Origin: Talpa occidentalis
Taxonomy: Eukaryota; Chordata; Mammalia; Eulipotyphla; Talpidae
Assembly (NCBI RefSeq): GCF_014898055.3
Contig: NW_023601543.1
Coordinates: forward strand, 57,056,806 to 57,120,805
Direction of reading: 5' to 3'
DNA length: 64,000 nt
In this document: piece by piece, positions 12,268 to 22,650 of the stretch
Numbering within the stretch: the stretch's first letter is position 1
How the letters are laid out: each line of letters starts with the position of its first letter
The notes under the pieces: generated by a model
Seen by the model: the letters and a program-made list of their open reading frames with translations, nothing else
The model's database searches: none
Told to the model about the DNA's origin: nothing
Position numbers and translations under genes: made by a program

Positions 12268-12344
12268 CAGAATCATCATGAAGTGACATACACAGAGAAA
12301 GAAATGGTGACCTATGAAGGCAGGAGAGAGGGACTATATTTCTA

Positions 12345-12690
12345 AAATAACATACATATATCTACAATCATGAAAGTGAACATACCCCCCCGTGTTTCCT
12401 TGCCCCTTTGTAACCCCTTACTGCCCCACCTCCACCTCAGAGCAATCACTAATCTGTTTTCTATCACTATAGTTTGCATTTTCTAGAGTTTTCTATACAT
12501 GCATCATTGACACAGTGTCTGACATACTATATGCAATTATTTGGCTCTTCTTCATATTTTTTGATTAGGTTATCTGCTTTGTTGTTTAGATGAGTTCTTT
12601 GTATATTTGGGATGTTAGCCCCTTGTCAGATATATGATGTACAAATATTTTCTCCCACTCAGTAGAGTGTTTTTCTGTTTTAATCATAGT
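12345..12690 (-). mobile_element. Old LINE-1 fragment, antisense
   Basis: Reads like the reversed L1M 3' region, with phrases such as TTTGTATATTTGGGATGTTAGCC and CTTGTCAGATATATGAT in line with the antisense ORF2 end. Diverged. Confidence 0.6.
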
Positions 12691-13104
12691 CTCTTTGCTT
12701 GTACATGGCCCCAGCGTCACCTAGAGTTGAGAGCCAAGGGCCTTCTCAGTTCTTTCTTGGGCATGCCTAGAGCCCTGCTCATGCGCAGGCACGTGGCCTT
12801 CCAAAGAAAATATGTCAGTGCTTTCAGAGTCCACTGTTAACATTTCATTCCTCAGATTTTTCTTGCACATTTTTTGGCCAACTTCTTGTTTGTGCAAACT
12901 GTTATCACCACCTCAGGTGGCTGTGATGTTTACTAGTTGCCACCCAGATGGTTTTTGAAGACTATTTGAGCTGATAGCACTCTGAATCAGGTCAAATAAA
13001 GACAAGCCCTGCAAGTAGGGGTGTGCAGGGAGCTGCCATATAGATCAATACTAACACTTTTCTGAGTCTCATACCCATTAAGATGACTCCCATAAAAAAG
13101 GAAG
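12690..13104. other. Intergenic, nothing recognised
   Basis: No exon, RNA gene or clear repeat is visible in this stretch between an L1 fragment and a run of SINEs. Confidence 0.4.
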
Positions 13105-13372
13105 GGGCCCAGTCTCCCTGATGGCGCAGGGGTTAAAGACACAGCACTATGAAGCAATCTGCAGCCGCTGCAGCACAAGTTCCATCCCCAGCAGGCCAGG
13201 GAGCTACACATGGCGCTGCAGACCTCTCCTGTCTCGCCCGCTGCTCCCCTCAGCAGTGTATTTCAGTAGATCCTGTTCTTCTCCCCACTCTGTCTCTGGT
13301 GAATCTTCTCACCCCCCACACCTCTGGCTTACCACAGTTCTTGTATGTATAAATTAATACATCTTTACCAAA
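13105..13372 (+). mobile_element. tRNA-derived SINE, old subfamily
   Basis: Degraded head (GGGCCCAGTCTCCCTGATGGCG) and complete body with the TGTATTTCAG and CACCTCTGG blocks. First of three head-to-tail SINEs. Confidence 0.85.
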
Positions 13373-13380
13373 AAAAGAAG

Positions 13381-13640
13381 GGGCCTCCCTGGTGGCCTAG
13401 AGGTTAAGTCTCAGCACTATCACCACTACAGCCTGAGTTAGATCCCCAGCCAGGGACCGAACCAAATATGCTGCAGCAGACCTCTCCTCTCACCTGCTGC
13501 TCCTCTCAGCAGTATATTTCAGTCAGTCCACCTGTTCTGCTCCCCACTCTGTCTCTGGTGGATTCTCTCACCACCACCCCACCTGGAACCTCTGGCCTAC
13601 ACCCCAGTTCTTCTATGCAAAATTTAAAAAAAAAAACAAA
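13381..13640 (+). mobile_element. tRNA-derived SINE, third subfamily (GTGGCCTAG head)
   Basis: The head reads CTGGTGGCCTAGAGG followed by TTAAGTCTCAGCACTATCACC. This head is shared with copies at 17,048 and 22,398 and is distinct from the other two subfamilies. Confidence 0.85.
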
Positions 13641-13651
13641 ACAGGAAGACT

Positions 13652-13924
13652 GGGCCTCCCTGGTGGAGCAAGGGATTAAGCACAGCGCTGTGAAGCTGTC
13701 CGCAGTCTCCACAGCATGAGTTCAATCCCAGCTGGCCAGGGAGCTATCCACATGGTGCAGCAGACCTTTCCTGTCTCATGTGCTGCTCCCCTCAGCAGTG
13801 TATTTCAGTCAGTCTGCCTGTTTTGTTCCCCACTCTGTCTCTGGTGAATCCTCTCACCCCCACCCCACCTCTGGCCTGTACCTCAGTTCTTGTATGCATT
13901 AATAAATAAATCTTAAAAAAAAAA
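13652..13924 (+). mobile_element. tRNA-derived SINE, old subfamily
   Basis: Target duplication GGAAGACT at 13644-13651 and 13925-13932. Inserted just after the tail of the preceding SINE. Confidence 0.88.
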
Positions 13925-14024
13925 GGAAGACTATGGGAGCCTAGGTGGTGGGTATGGTGTGGTAACATACACATGAAGGGCTGATCCTATACCTCTAAAC
14001 CATATACAGTGTTGTATATTATTT

Positions 14025-14181
14025 AAAAACAGGTAAAAAATAACAAGTGCTAATGAGGATGTGGGGAAATTTGAGCCCTGTGCGCTATTGATAGGAACAT
14101 AAAATGGTGCAGCTGCTGTGGAAAGCAGTAAGGCATTCTTCCAAGAATAAAAACAGAATTGCCAGATGATCTAAGAAGTTA
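14025..14181 (+). mobile_element. LINE-1 ORF2 fragment, sense
   Basis: Matches the L1 phrase about aging repeats: GCTAATGAGGATGTGGGGAAA, a low-count GGAACATAAAATGGTGCAGC and TGTGGAAAGCAGTAAGGCA. Short and decayed. Confidence 0.65.
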
Positions 14182-14488
14182 GGGGGCCTCTCTGGTGGTG
14201 CAGGGATTAAAGACACAGTGCTGTCAAGCTGTTGCCAGCCACTACAGCATGATTTCAATCCCCAGTCCAGAGGTGTGGGGTGTGAGAGTATTCACCAGAG
14301 ACAGAGTAGGGAACAGAACAGGCAGACTGACTGAAATACACTGCTGAGGGGAGCAGCAGGTGAGACAGGAGAGGTCTGCTGTGCCATGTGAGTAGCTACC
14401 TCACTGGCCGTGGATCCAACTTGTGCTGCAGATGCTGCAGATAGCTTCACAGTGCTGTCCTTAACCCCTTGTGCCACCACGGAGGCCC
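14182..14488. mobile_element. Inverted SINE chimera, two heads facing outward
   Basis: 14182-14265 is a sense SINE head. At about 14265 the sequence switches to an antisense SINE body running to an antisense head that ends at 14488. The two heads form an inverted repeat of roughly 80 bp, with the tail of neither copy left inside. No poly(A) or (AAAT)n remains at the junction. Confidence 0.8.
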
Positions 14489-14497
14489 TGTTACATG

Positions 14498-14760
14498 TTT
14501 TTTTTAAAGATTTATTTATGCATACAAGAACTGGGGTACAGGCCAGAGGTGTGGGGGGTGAGAGGATTCACCGGAGACAGAGTGGGGAACAGAACAGGCA
14601 GACTGACTGAAATACTCTGCTGAGGGGAGCAGTGGGCAAGTCAGGAGAGGTCTGCTGTGCCATGTGGGTAGCTCTCTGGCCAGGGATCAAACTCGTGCTG
14701 CAGTGGCTGCAGATAGCTTCATAAGGTTGCGTCTTACACACTTGTGCCACCAGGGAGGCC
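14498..14760 (-). mobile_element. tRNA-derived SINE, old subfamily
   Basis: Antisense copy flanked by CTGTTACATGTTTTTT (about 14487) and CTGTTATGTGTTTTTT (14761), a slightly decayed target duplication. Confidence 0.85.
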
Positions 14761-14923
14761 CTGTTATGTGTTTTTTAACACAATAAACTGACAAAGAAAA
14801 GTTAAGGTAATTAATGTTTTATGTATTTCACTACAATTGTACTATGACCCAAAAGTTGTACCTGCGCCCCTGCTTTCCCTCCCCCACGATACCCTGGGCT
14901 CCTTTCCCATCCGGGCTGGCAGA

Positions 14924-15325
14924 ATGCCTCCTGCAAAGAAGAGTGGTAAAAAGGGCCATTCTGCCATCAGCGAGGTAGTAACTGGAGAATCCACCGTCAA
15001 CATTCACAAGCACATCCACGGAGTGGGCTTCAAGAAGTATGCCCCTCGGGCAAACAGTCCAGAAATTTGCCATGAAGGAATTGGGCGCTCCATATGTGCT
15101 CAGTGACACCAGGCTCAACAAAGCTGTCTGGGCCAAAGGAATAAGGAATGTCCCTCCCCATGCCCCTGTGCAGTTGTCCCCAGAACGTAATGAAGATGAA
15201 GATTCAGCAAAATATATAAAGTATATATTGGATACCTATGTACTTCTCACCACTTTCAAAAATCTAGTCATTTTGGATGAGAACTAACCACTGATTGTCA
15301 AAGTTATGAAACTGCCCACAAAAAA
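14924..15325 (+). pseudogene. RPL31: RPL31 processed retrocopy, frameshifted
   Basis: Intronless copy of the large-subunit ribosomal protein L31 mRNA. The ATG at 14924 opens a frame resembling the RPL31 N-terminus ([13 protein letters not shown]). One frameshift near 15,050 moves the remainder into another frame ([25 protein letters not shown], then [12 protein letters not shown]) up to a stop at 15285-15287. The 3' UTR remnant TGATTGTCAAAGTTATGAAACTG and a short A run at about 15,320 follow, as expected for a retrocopy. No function is expected. Confidence 0.93.
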
Positions 15326-15443
15326 GTACATGAATCCTACAACATGCCTGACATTCTAGTTCATCTTTGTATGCCCAACGCCTGCAGCTAGCGGGCACTC
15401 ACCTTTCCTCCTCAGCACCATTTGGCAGCTGATGACTCCTTTC
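15326..15443. other. Short unique spacer
   Basis: Unique sequence between the RPL31 retrocopy and the next SINE. It ends in CTCCTTTC, the target duplication of that SINE. Confidence 0.4.
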
Positions 15444-15745
15444 TTTTTTTTTTTTTTAAAGATTTATTCATTTGCTTATTTATTTATTTATTTATTTATA
15501 CAAGCACTGGGTACAGTCAGAAGCGCAGGAGGGTGAGAGAATTCACCAGAGCCAGAGCGGGGAGCAGAGCAGGCAGAAGGACCGAAGTACACTGCTGAGG
15601 GGAGCAGCGGGCGGCAGGAGAGGTCTGCGCGCCATGCGGGACCCTCCTCCGGTGGCCGGGGAGCAGCCAGGGATCGAACCGGAGCTGCAGAGGATGCGGG
15701 CAGCTTCACAACCCAGCGCTCAACCGCTGCGCCACCAGGGAGGCC
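15444..15745 (-). mobile_element. tRNA-derived SINE, young subfamily
   Basis: Antisense full-length copy with an extended (TTTA)n tail. Target duplication CTCCTTTC at 15436-15443 and 15746-15753. It abuts the T-run of the L1 that follows. Confidence 0.9.
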
Positions 15746-15756
15746 CTCCTTTCTTT

Positions 15757-16590
15757 TTTTTTTTTAATTAATAATAAATTTTATTTTTATATTCCCCATA
15801 CAATTTCAACCCCCCATTCTGTCCCCAGTCCCTCCCCTCCTGCCCCCCACCCCCCCGAAAGTGTCTCTGGTTCATAGTTTTTTGTTGATTTTGATTTTCA
15901 CTTTCTTATAGTTATTCATTTTCCTGGTCCCTTATTTAAGTTTTCTAGATTCCTGCTATGAGTGAGACCATCCGGTATTTTTCTTTTTCTTTCTGGCTTA
16001 TTTCGCTGAGCATGATCCCTTCCAGCGCCATCCATGTTGCTGCAAATTGCATGTGTTTATCTTTTTTGAATGCTGAGTAATATTCCATGGTGTATATGTA
16101 CCACATCTTCTTGATCCAGTCATCTATTTTTGGGCATTTGGGGTGTTTCCAAAGCTTAGCTATTGTAAACAGTGCTGCTATAAACATAGGGGTGCAGGTG
16201 CTCTTTGGAATTGATGTTTCTGTGTCCTTTGGGTAAATACCTAGGAGTGGAATTGCTGGATCATATGGAAGCTCTATGTTTAGTAGGTCCAGAAATCTCC
16301 ACACAGCTCTCCATAGTGGTTGGACCAGTTTGCACTCCCACCAACAGTGCACAAGAGTTCCTTTTTCTCCACATCCTCGCCAACATTTGTTGTTGCTAGT
16401 TTTTTTAATATGTGCCATTCTCACTGGTGTAAGATGGTATCTCATGGTAGTTTTGATTTGCATTTCCCTGATGACAAGTGATGTTGAACATTTTTTCATA
16501 TGTCTGTTGGCCATTTGCATTTCCTCTTCAGAGAAGTTTCTTTTTAGCTCTTCTGCCCATTTTTTGAATGGATTATTTTCTTTGTTGTTG
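15757..16590 (-). mobile_element. LINE-1 3' end with ORF2 C-terminus, antisense
   Basis: On the minus strand an open stretch of 191 codons ending at 15,945 encodes the C-terminus of L1 ORF2 protein: [17 protein letters not shown], then [32 protein letters not shown] and [19 protein letters not shown]. The 3' UTR and A-tail lie at 15,757-15,944. The open frame suggests a fairly young insertion, 5'-truncated at about 16,590. It lacks the endonuclease and reverse transcriptase cores, so it is dead. Confidence 0.92.
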
Positions 16591-17046
16591 TTGAGTCAGG
16601 ATTCCTTGCTTCTGTTCTTGCCTCTTTGGCTGCTTCTAATCAGTCTTTTGCTCATTGCTCCCTCTTCCCCTCACCTCTGCACCTTGGGAATCTCCTGCAC
16701 TTAGGCCACTGATGTCATCTGTATTCACTTCTTAGGTGATCTCCTTTAGTCTCATGGCTTTAGATAATATTGCTATTATGATGACTCCAAAAATGATCAC
16801 TTTATCAGAAAAGAAAAAGAAACTAGCAGGCAACTATAAATCAGAGACATTCAGCAGGGGAGGGGAGGGAGAAGGATCAAAATGGGAGGGAAGAGCACAA
16901 GAGACTGTGGTGACTGTCACAGGTGTCTTGGTGGTGGGAATTTTATGGGGATTACACCTGAGTGGAGGAATCAAACATTGTAAAAAATATGAACAATGAT
17001 GTAAAAAATATATAATTTTAAAAATTTTTTAAAAGTAAAAATAAAT
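16591..17046. other. Intergenic, nothing recognised
   Basis: May include more decayed LINE sequence (GTGGGAATTTTATGGGG near 16,935 and an A-rich end at about 17,030), but no exon or RNA gene is visible. Confidence 0.4.
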
Positions 17047-17047
17047 A

Positions 17048-17178
17048 GGGCCTCCCTGGTGGCCTAGGGCTTAAGTCTCAGTGCTATCCCCTCTACAGCT
17101 TGAGTTCAATTGATCTGCCACCAGGGAGCTAGCCCACATGGCACAGTACACCTAAATAAATCTTTAAAAAAATAAAGA
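17048..17178 (+). mobile_element. SINE with internal deletion, third subfamily
   Basis: The head matches the GTGGCCTAG subfamily. It then jumps from GGCACAGTACACC directly to TAAATAAATCTTT, losing most of the body. Confidence 0.8.
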
Positions 17179-17181
17179 TAG

Positions 17182-17447
17182 GGGCCTCCCTGGTGGCGCA
17201 AGGGGTTAAGACGCAACCTATGAAGCTATCAGCAGCCACTGCAGCATGAGTGCCAGCCCTGGCCACGGAGCTACCCACATGGCACAGCAGACCTCTCCTG
17301 TCTCGCCCGCTGCTCCCCTCAGCAGTGTATTTCAGTCAGTCTGCCTGTTCTGGTCTCCATTCTGTCTCTGGTGAGTCCTCTCACCCCTCGCACCTCTGGC
17401 CTATACCCCAGTTCTTGTATATATAAATAAATAAATCTTAAAAAATA
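17182..17447 (+). mobile_element. tRNA-derived SINE, old subfamily
   Basis: Full-length with GGTGGCGCAAGGGGTTAAG head and TATATATAAATAAAT tail, directly behind the deleted copy. Confidence 0.88.
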
Positions 17448-17639
17448 AAAGCAAATAAAAGTAGATATTTATCCAGGAAAAAATATCACTCCAGCTAGTA
17501 CCTCCCCCTGATCTTAAGTCATATTCAACCACCTATTCAATATCTCATAAGCATTTCAGACTTCACAATAACAGAACCAGCCCCCCAACTTCCCCTCTCA
17601 AATCTGCTCCTCCAGTGGACTCTCAGCTTAATTAAAGCC

Positions 17640-17913
17640 TTTTTTAAAGATTTATTTACTTATGCATACAACAACTCGGGTATAGGCCAGAGGTGTTGGG
17701 GGAGGGAGGGGTGAGAGTATTCACAGAGACAGAGTGGGGAACAGAACAGGCAGAGTGATGAAATATACTGCTGAGGGCAGCAGTGGGTGAGAAAGGAGAG
17801 GTCTGCCTCACCATATGGGTTTCTCCCTGGCTGGCCCGGGATCGAACTCATGCTGCAGAGGCTGTGGACTGCTTCACAGTGTGGTGCTCAACCCCTTGTG
17901 CCACCCGGAGGCC
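17640..17913 (-). mobile_element. tRNA-derived SINE, old subfamily
   Basis: Antisense copy from the T-run to the GTGCCACCCGGAGGCCC head. Moderately diverged. Confidence 0.85.
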
Positions 17914-18655
17914 CGTGTCTTTTCTTTTTTCAGAGAGTGAATTCGTGTTGACAAGCTTTTGAACTGTTCTTGCTTGGCTACACATAATTGGTTACTGATT
18001 CCATCCTCAGGCCAAAAGTCTATAATCATAAGTCCTTATGATCCTGATGATTGCTCAAGCAATTACTTGATGGCTTCTTAAAACAAATGCTTTTGGAATC
18101 TAAAGATGGCACCAGGAATGAGGGAAGCTATGGCACTGTACTGCTTGTGAATATCAGACCAGGGCAGGCTGCTTTTGTTGGAAAAGTTCCCTTGAGTGAA
18201 CTGAGGCCTTGAGTGTGGCCTTGAGTGAACTGAGAAGTCACTCTGTACACTTCGCCCACGTACAAACGCACACTGTATCTTTTGACAGAGAATTGCGTTC
18301 ACAGAGATATGGGCTGGGTTTTGTTTTCTTTAGAAGACCTCCATAATGCACTACAACAGGAAACTGTTGTAGTGCATAATGCACTACATGTAGGAAACTC
18401 ATGTTGTTTATGGATTAAAGCTCATTCAAGCTCAAAGACCAAAAGTTTTCCAAGCAAATCAAACATCTGATGAAGACAGAGATTTCTGGGACTATCACTG
18501 TCTATTGAAGTAAACAAAACAGGTGGGAAAATGCGTTGGGCCCAATCCAAAGGTCTTTGTTTTAGTTCGTACCAGACAAATAAGACAGGTAGTGCAGTTT
18601 CTCTGTCATGGCTGCCTAGTTCTATTGTTAAAATGGCTCCATTTATGTCAACTTT
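17914..18655. other. Intergenic unique sequence with hairpin
   Basis: No exon recognised. It contains a hairpin at 18,343-18,380 and a 15-bp direct repeat CTTGAGTGAACTGAG at about 18,191 and 18,221. Confidence 0.5.
18343..18380. repeat. 17-bp inverted repeat with GAAA loop
   Basis: The left arm ATAATGCACTACAACAG (18343-18359) pairs with CTGTTGTAGTGCATAAT (18364-18380) with one mismatch across a 4-nt GAAA loop. A third partial copy, TAATGCACTACA, follows at 18378-18389. Confidence 0.92.
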
Positions 18656-18929
18656 TCTTTTTTTATTTTAAGATGTATGTTTATTTTATGTATACAAGAA
18701 TTGGGATACAGGCCAGAGGTGTGGGGGGTGAGAGGATTCACCAGAGACAGAGTGGGGAGCAGAACAGGCAGACTGACTGAAATACACTGCTGAGGGGAGC
18801 AGTGGGTGAGTCAGGAGAGGTCTGCTGCACCATGTGGGTAGTTCCCTGGCCGGGGATGGAACTTGTGCTGCAGTGGCTGCTGAGAGCTTCATAGGTTGCT
18901 TCTTAACCCCTTGTGCCACTAGAGTGGCC
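18656..18929 (-). mobile_element. tRNA-derived SINE, old subfamily
   Basis: Antisense copy ending in CTTGTGCCACTAGAGTGGCC, followed by a short (AT)n at about 18,935-18,950. Confidence 0.85.
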
Positions 18930-18959
18930 CCAACACATATATATATATATCAACATTCC

Positions 18960-19090
18960 TCTCCAAGGCTAAGATATTGTTCTGAATACTGTTCTATTCC
19001 CAACACTTAGCATAGTGTGCCTGGTTGGTTATAGGAATTAAATAAATTTGAATAAATATATGAATAAATGCTCAATGATTAGTCATTAAA
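18960..19090 (+). mobile_element. LINE-2 3' end, sense
   Basis: AACACTTAGCATAGTGTGCCTGG and the AATAAATGCTCAATGA end match the L2 terminus. Short and diverged. Confidence 0.55.
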
Positions 19091-19138
19091 GGAAGGCATG
19101 TGGAAATTGGGATGCTACTTTTCAGAAACATCAGAGTG

Positions 19139-19412
19139 AGGGCCTCCCTGGTGGCTCAAGGGGTAAAGATGCAACCTGTGAAGCTGTCTGCAGCCACTGC
19201 AGCATGAATTTGATCCCTGGCCAGGGAGCTACCCACATGGTGCAGCAGATCTCTCCTGTCTCACCCGCTGCTCCCCTCAGCAGTGTATTTCAGTAGATCC
19301 GCCTGTTCTGTTCCCCACTCTGTCTCTGGTGGATCCTTTTACCCCCCCCCCACCTCTGGCCTATATACCCCAGTTCTTGTATACATAAATAAATAAATAT
19401 TTTTTTTTAAAT
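19139..19412 (+). mobile_element. tRNA-derived SINE, old subfamily
   Basis: Full-length with GGTGGCTCAAGGGGTAAAG head and ACATAAATAAATAAAT tail. Confidence 0.87.
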
Positions 19413-19934
19413 CAGTAAAATTTAAACAATTTCTCATTCCACGAACAATCCATTTTCCAGCCTGCATTGGAGAAAACAGACTAGTTCAGTGAGTAATATG
19501 CACACAAGAAAGTGAAAATGTTCCAAGGAGGGAGACTAACATGAAAGTGTCCAAGCAGCATCATGCTCAGCTTCAACATTTATGTTTTGAGAAAGAGATT
19601 CAGATACCTACAACTCATACCAACAAATCTGGAATGCTTAAATGTTTGTCCAAGTTTGGATCTCTTCACTGGGTTTCTCCGTCTTTGGAACTTGGTCTTT
19701 TTTCCCCCAGTGTGTTTTGATCTAATGGCACTTGTGCTGGGACCACATCATAATGTGCTCCTCATGCTCTGATCTCACCTGAGGGCTTTGAAGAGATGCT
19801 AATTGGACTTTTTTTTTTTTGTCCTTGGCCTTACTCTGTGGAAAGCTATTTTTGCCATCTCACGGGTTCAGCATGACCATCACGCCACGGCTTTGTGAGT
19901 CACATAAGTCAGGAGGAGGAATACCAGGAATCCA
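19413..19934. other. Intergenic, nothing recognised
   Basis: No exon, RNA gene or confident repeat. Confidence 0.4.
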
Positions 19935-20220
19935 TTCGTCATTCAGCTGTTAACTCAAATACATCTGCTGAACACCTAGCTAAGGGTACCCACCATTCTG
20001 TTAAGCGTTGTGAATACCAAAAGGAATAAGACTATTTCTAGGGGGTTACAGACCACAGGGGAAATAAACAAAATGCTGTGGAGTATAGGTGGAGGGCAAT
20101 TCGTTTTTCAGAGAAGGATTGTTATGGAGGTGACATTTGTTCTGAGTCCTGAGGGATCCAGCAGTTCCTAGTGCACAAAGGCAAGATGGAAATGTTCTAG
20201 AGAAGTGAGTGTAGCCTATG
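19935..20220 (-). mobile_element. LINE-2 fragment, antisense
   Basis: It begins like the reversed L2 terminus (TGCTGAACACCTAGC, then TTAAGCGTTGTGAATACC) and continues with GGAGGTGACATTTGTTCTGAG, the reversed L2 upstream part. Confidence 0.6.
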
Positions 20221-20234
20221 TGCCCCACATACAG

Positions 20235-20855
20235 TATCTTCAGGATGCTGTCACAAAGTATCTCCCACTTGGTAACTTATAATCGAAATGTATCACAGTT
20301 CTGGAGGAGGGAATTCTGAGACCAAAGTATCAGATTGATTGGGCCTCCCTGGTGTCACAAGGGGTTGACATGCAGCCTATGGGGCTGTCCGCAGCCTCTG
20401 CAGCACGAGTTGGATCCCTGGCCGGCCAGGGAGATTCCCACATGGCAAAGCAACCTCTCCTGTCTCCTCCGCTGCTCCCCTCAGCAGTGTATTTAAGTCA
20501 ATTTGCCTGTTCTCTTTCCCACTCTGTCTCTGGTGAATCCTCTCACCCTCCACCTCTGGCCTGTACCCCAGTTCTTGTATGCATAAATAAACCTTAAAAA
20601 AAAAAAAAAACAAAGTATCAGATTGGTTCCTTCAGAAGCCTGAGAGAGAATCTGTTCCATGCTCTCACTAGTTTCTATTCTATATGGTGATTTGCTGAAA
20701 TCTTTGTTCTATCTTATAGTTGAATCACCCCAACCTCTGCCTACATCTTCACATGATGTACATGTGTACATGTCTGTGTCCAAATTCCCCTTTTCATAAG
20801 GACACCTGAGTCACGATAAGAGTTAGGGCCCCACCCTTTCCAGCATATAACATAT
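20235..20855 (-). mobile_element. MaLR LTR, antisense, split by a SINE
   Basis: It begins CACTTGGTAACTTATAATCG and TCACAGTTCTGGAGG, the reversed 3' part of a MaLR-type LTR, and ends around AGTTAGGGCCCCACCC. The SINE at 20,341-20,610 sits inside it. Confidence 0.55.
20341..20610 (+). mobile_element. tRNA-derived SINE, old subfamily
   Basis: Target duplication CAAAGTATCAGATTGATT at 20323-20340 and CAAAGTATCAGATTGGTT at 20611-20628, one mismatch. Inserted into the MaLR LTR. Confidence 0.93.
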
Positions 20856-21555
20856 CTTTTTCTCTCTGGCTCCTTTTAAGATTTTCTCTGTGTAACTGGT
20901 ATGGAGCAATTTTATTACAATATACCTTCATGTAGTATTTCCCCTATTTCTTGTGCTAGGGTTCATTGAACTTCTTGGATTTGTGAGTTTGTACTTAACA
21001 TTGATTTTGGAAAGTTGTAGGACTTTATATCCTCACATATTCTCCCCACCTTCTGTTTGGACATTCTATTTCTTACATATTAGACCACTTAAAATTGTCC
21101 CATAGCTCATTTATGCTCTTTTTATTTTTTAAAGTTCTTTGACCCTCTGCTTCATTTTAGTTTTTACTGATAGGACTTCAAATTAGCAAACTTTTTCTTT
21201 TGTGCTATCTAGTCATTAATCCCATCTGATATATTTCTTCATCTCAGACACTGCATTTTTAATCTTTAGAAAATCGAGGGTATTTTTATATCTTCCATGT
21301 CTCTGCTTAACTTTTTTTTTAATATGAAGTACAGTTTTAATAACTTTTATCATCATTCTTGCCTAATTCTAACATCTGTGCCATTCTGGGTCAAGTTTCC
21401 ATTGATTGATCACTATGGATTGTGTTTTCCTAATTCTTTTTTCTTTTTTTTTAATCATAGGGTCTGCCTTGGACCACTCAGCTGTCAGGCACTGGGGACA
21501 AGCCCTTCATCCTGCCCGGCCCTTGGGAACTCTCCACCCTTACTTGATTTTTTTT

Positions 21556-22210
21556 TCTAAATAACAGCTTTATTGAGATACAATTCACATACCACACCAT
21601 TTAAAGTGTATCATTAGGCCTCCCCAGTGGCACAGCAGGTTGAGGACAGCGCTGTGAAGCTGTACGCAGACTCTGCAGCGTGGGTTCAATTCCCAGCTGG
21701 CCAGGGAGATATCCACATGGCGCGGCAGACCTCTCCTGTAGCGCCCGCTGATCCCCTCAGCAGTGCTTTTGGTCTGTCTGCCTGTTCTGCTCCCCACTCT
21801 GTCTCTGGTGAATCCTCTCACCCTCCCGCGCCTCTGGCCTGTACCCCAGCTGTTGTATAAATAAAAAATAAATCTTTAAAAAAAATAAAATAAAGTGTAT
21901 CATTAAATGTTTGGGGGTTTTTTGGTATACTTAGAGTTGTATAACTATCACCATGATTTTAGAACATTTTCAGCAGACCCCCAAAAAACTTCATAACTTT
22001 TGGCAGTCATTGCCCTATTCCCCTCAATCACCCTCCCAACCCAGTCCTAGGCAACCACCCACCAATCAATCTTCTGTCTCTATGAACTTTCCTATCTTGG
22101 GCATCTCATGTAAATGGGATGATACACCATGTGGTCCTTTGTGACAGGCTTATTTCACTTAGCATAATATTTTCAAGGTTCTTCCATGCTGTAGTATATA
22201 TTGCCTGCTT
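21556..22210 (-). mobile_element. L1M 3' end, antisense, split by a SINE
   Basis: Carries the classic reversed L1M wording: CAGCTTTATTGAGATACAAT, GAGTTGTATAACTATCACCA, CTTATTTCACTTAGCATAAT. The SINE at 21,617-21,890 divides it. Confidence 0.75.
21617..21890 (+). mobile_element. tRNA-derived SINE
   Basis: Target duplication TAAAGTGTATCATTA at 21602-21616 and 21891-21905, perfect over 15 bp. Confidence 0.93.
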
Positions 22211-22397
22211 TTTTTATGCCTGACCATCTTTGTTTGGGTAACTGATATTGTAAATTTTACCTTTTTAGATTTGAGGTTTTTCTTAAATTATTATTGTTAT
22301 TCCTATAAATCTTCCTGACCTTGCTATGGTGGTAGGAGGACTACAGGGACTACACCCAAAGAGAAAAATCAAAAACTGTACAAAAATAACAAAGATG

Positions 22398-22650
22398 GGG
22401 CCTCCCTCATGGCCTAAGGGCTAAGTCTCAGCGTTATCACCGCTACAGCCTGAGTTCGATCCCTGGGCAGGGAGTTTACCCACATGGTGCAGCAGACCTC
22501 TCCTGTCTCGCCTGATGCTCCCCTCAGCAGTGTATTTGTCAGTCTGCCTATTCTGCTCCCCACTCTGTCTCTGGTGAATCTTCTCACCCCCCCACACACA
22601 CACCTCTGGTCTACACCCCAGTTCTTCTATGCAAAAATTAAATAAAATTT
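22398..22650 (+). mobile_element. tRNA-derived SINE, third subfamily
   Basis: GGCCTAAGGGCTAAGTCTCAG head followed by a CACCGCTACAGCC segment. Tail (AAAAATTAAAT)-like and decayed. Confidence 0.85.

Noticed and set aside
15945..16520. 191-codon open frame on the minus strand as a possible host gene
   Set aside because: The residues are those of the LINE-1 ORF2 C-terminus; it is a 5'-truncated retrotransposon.
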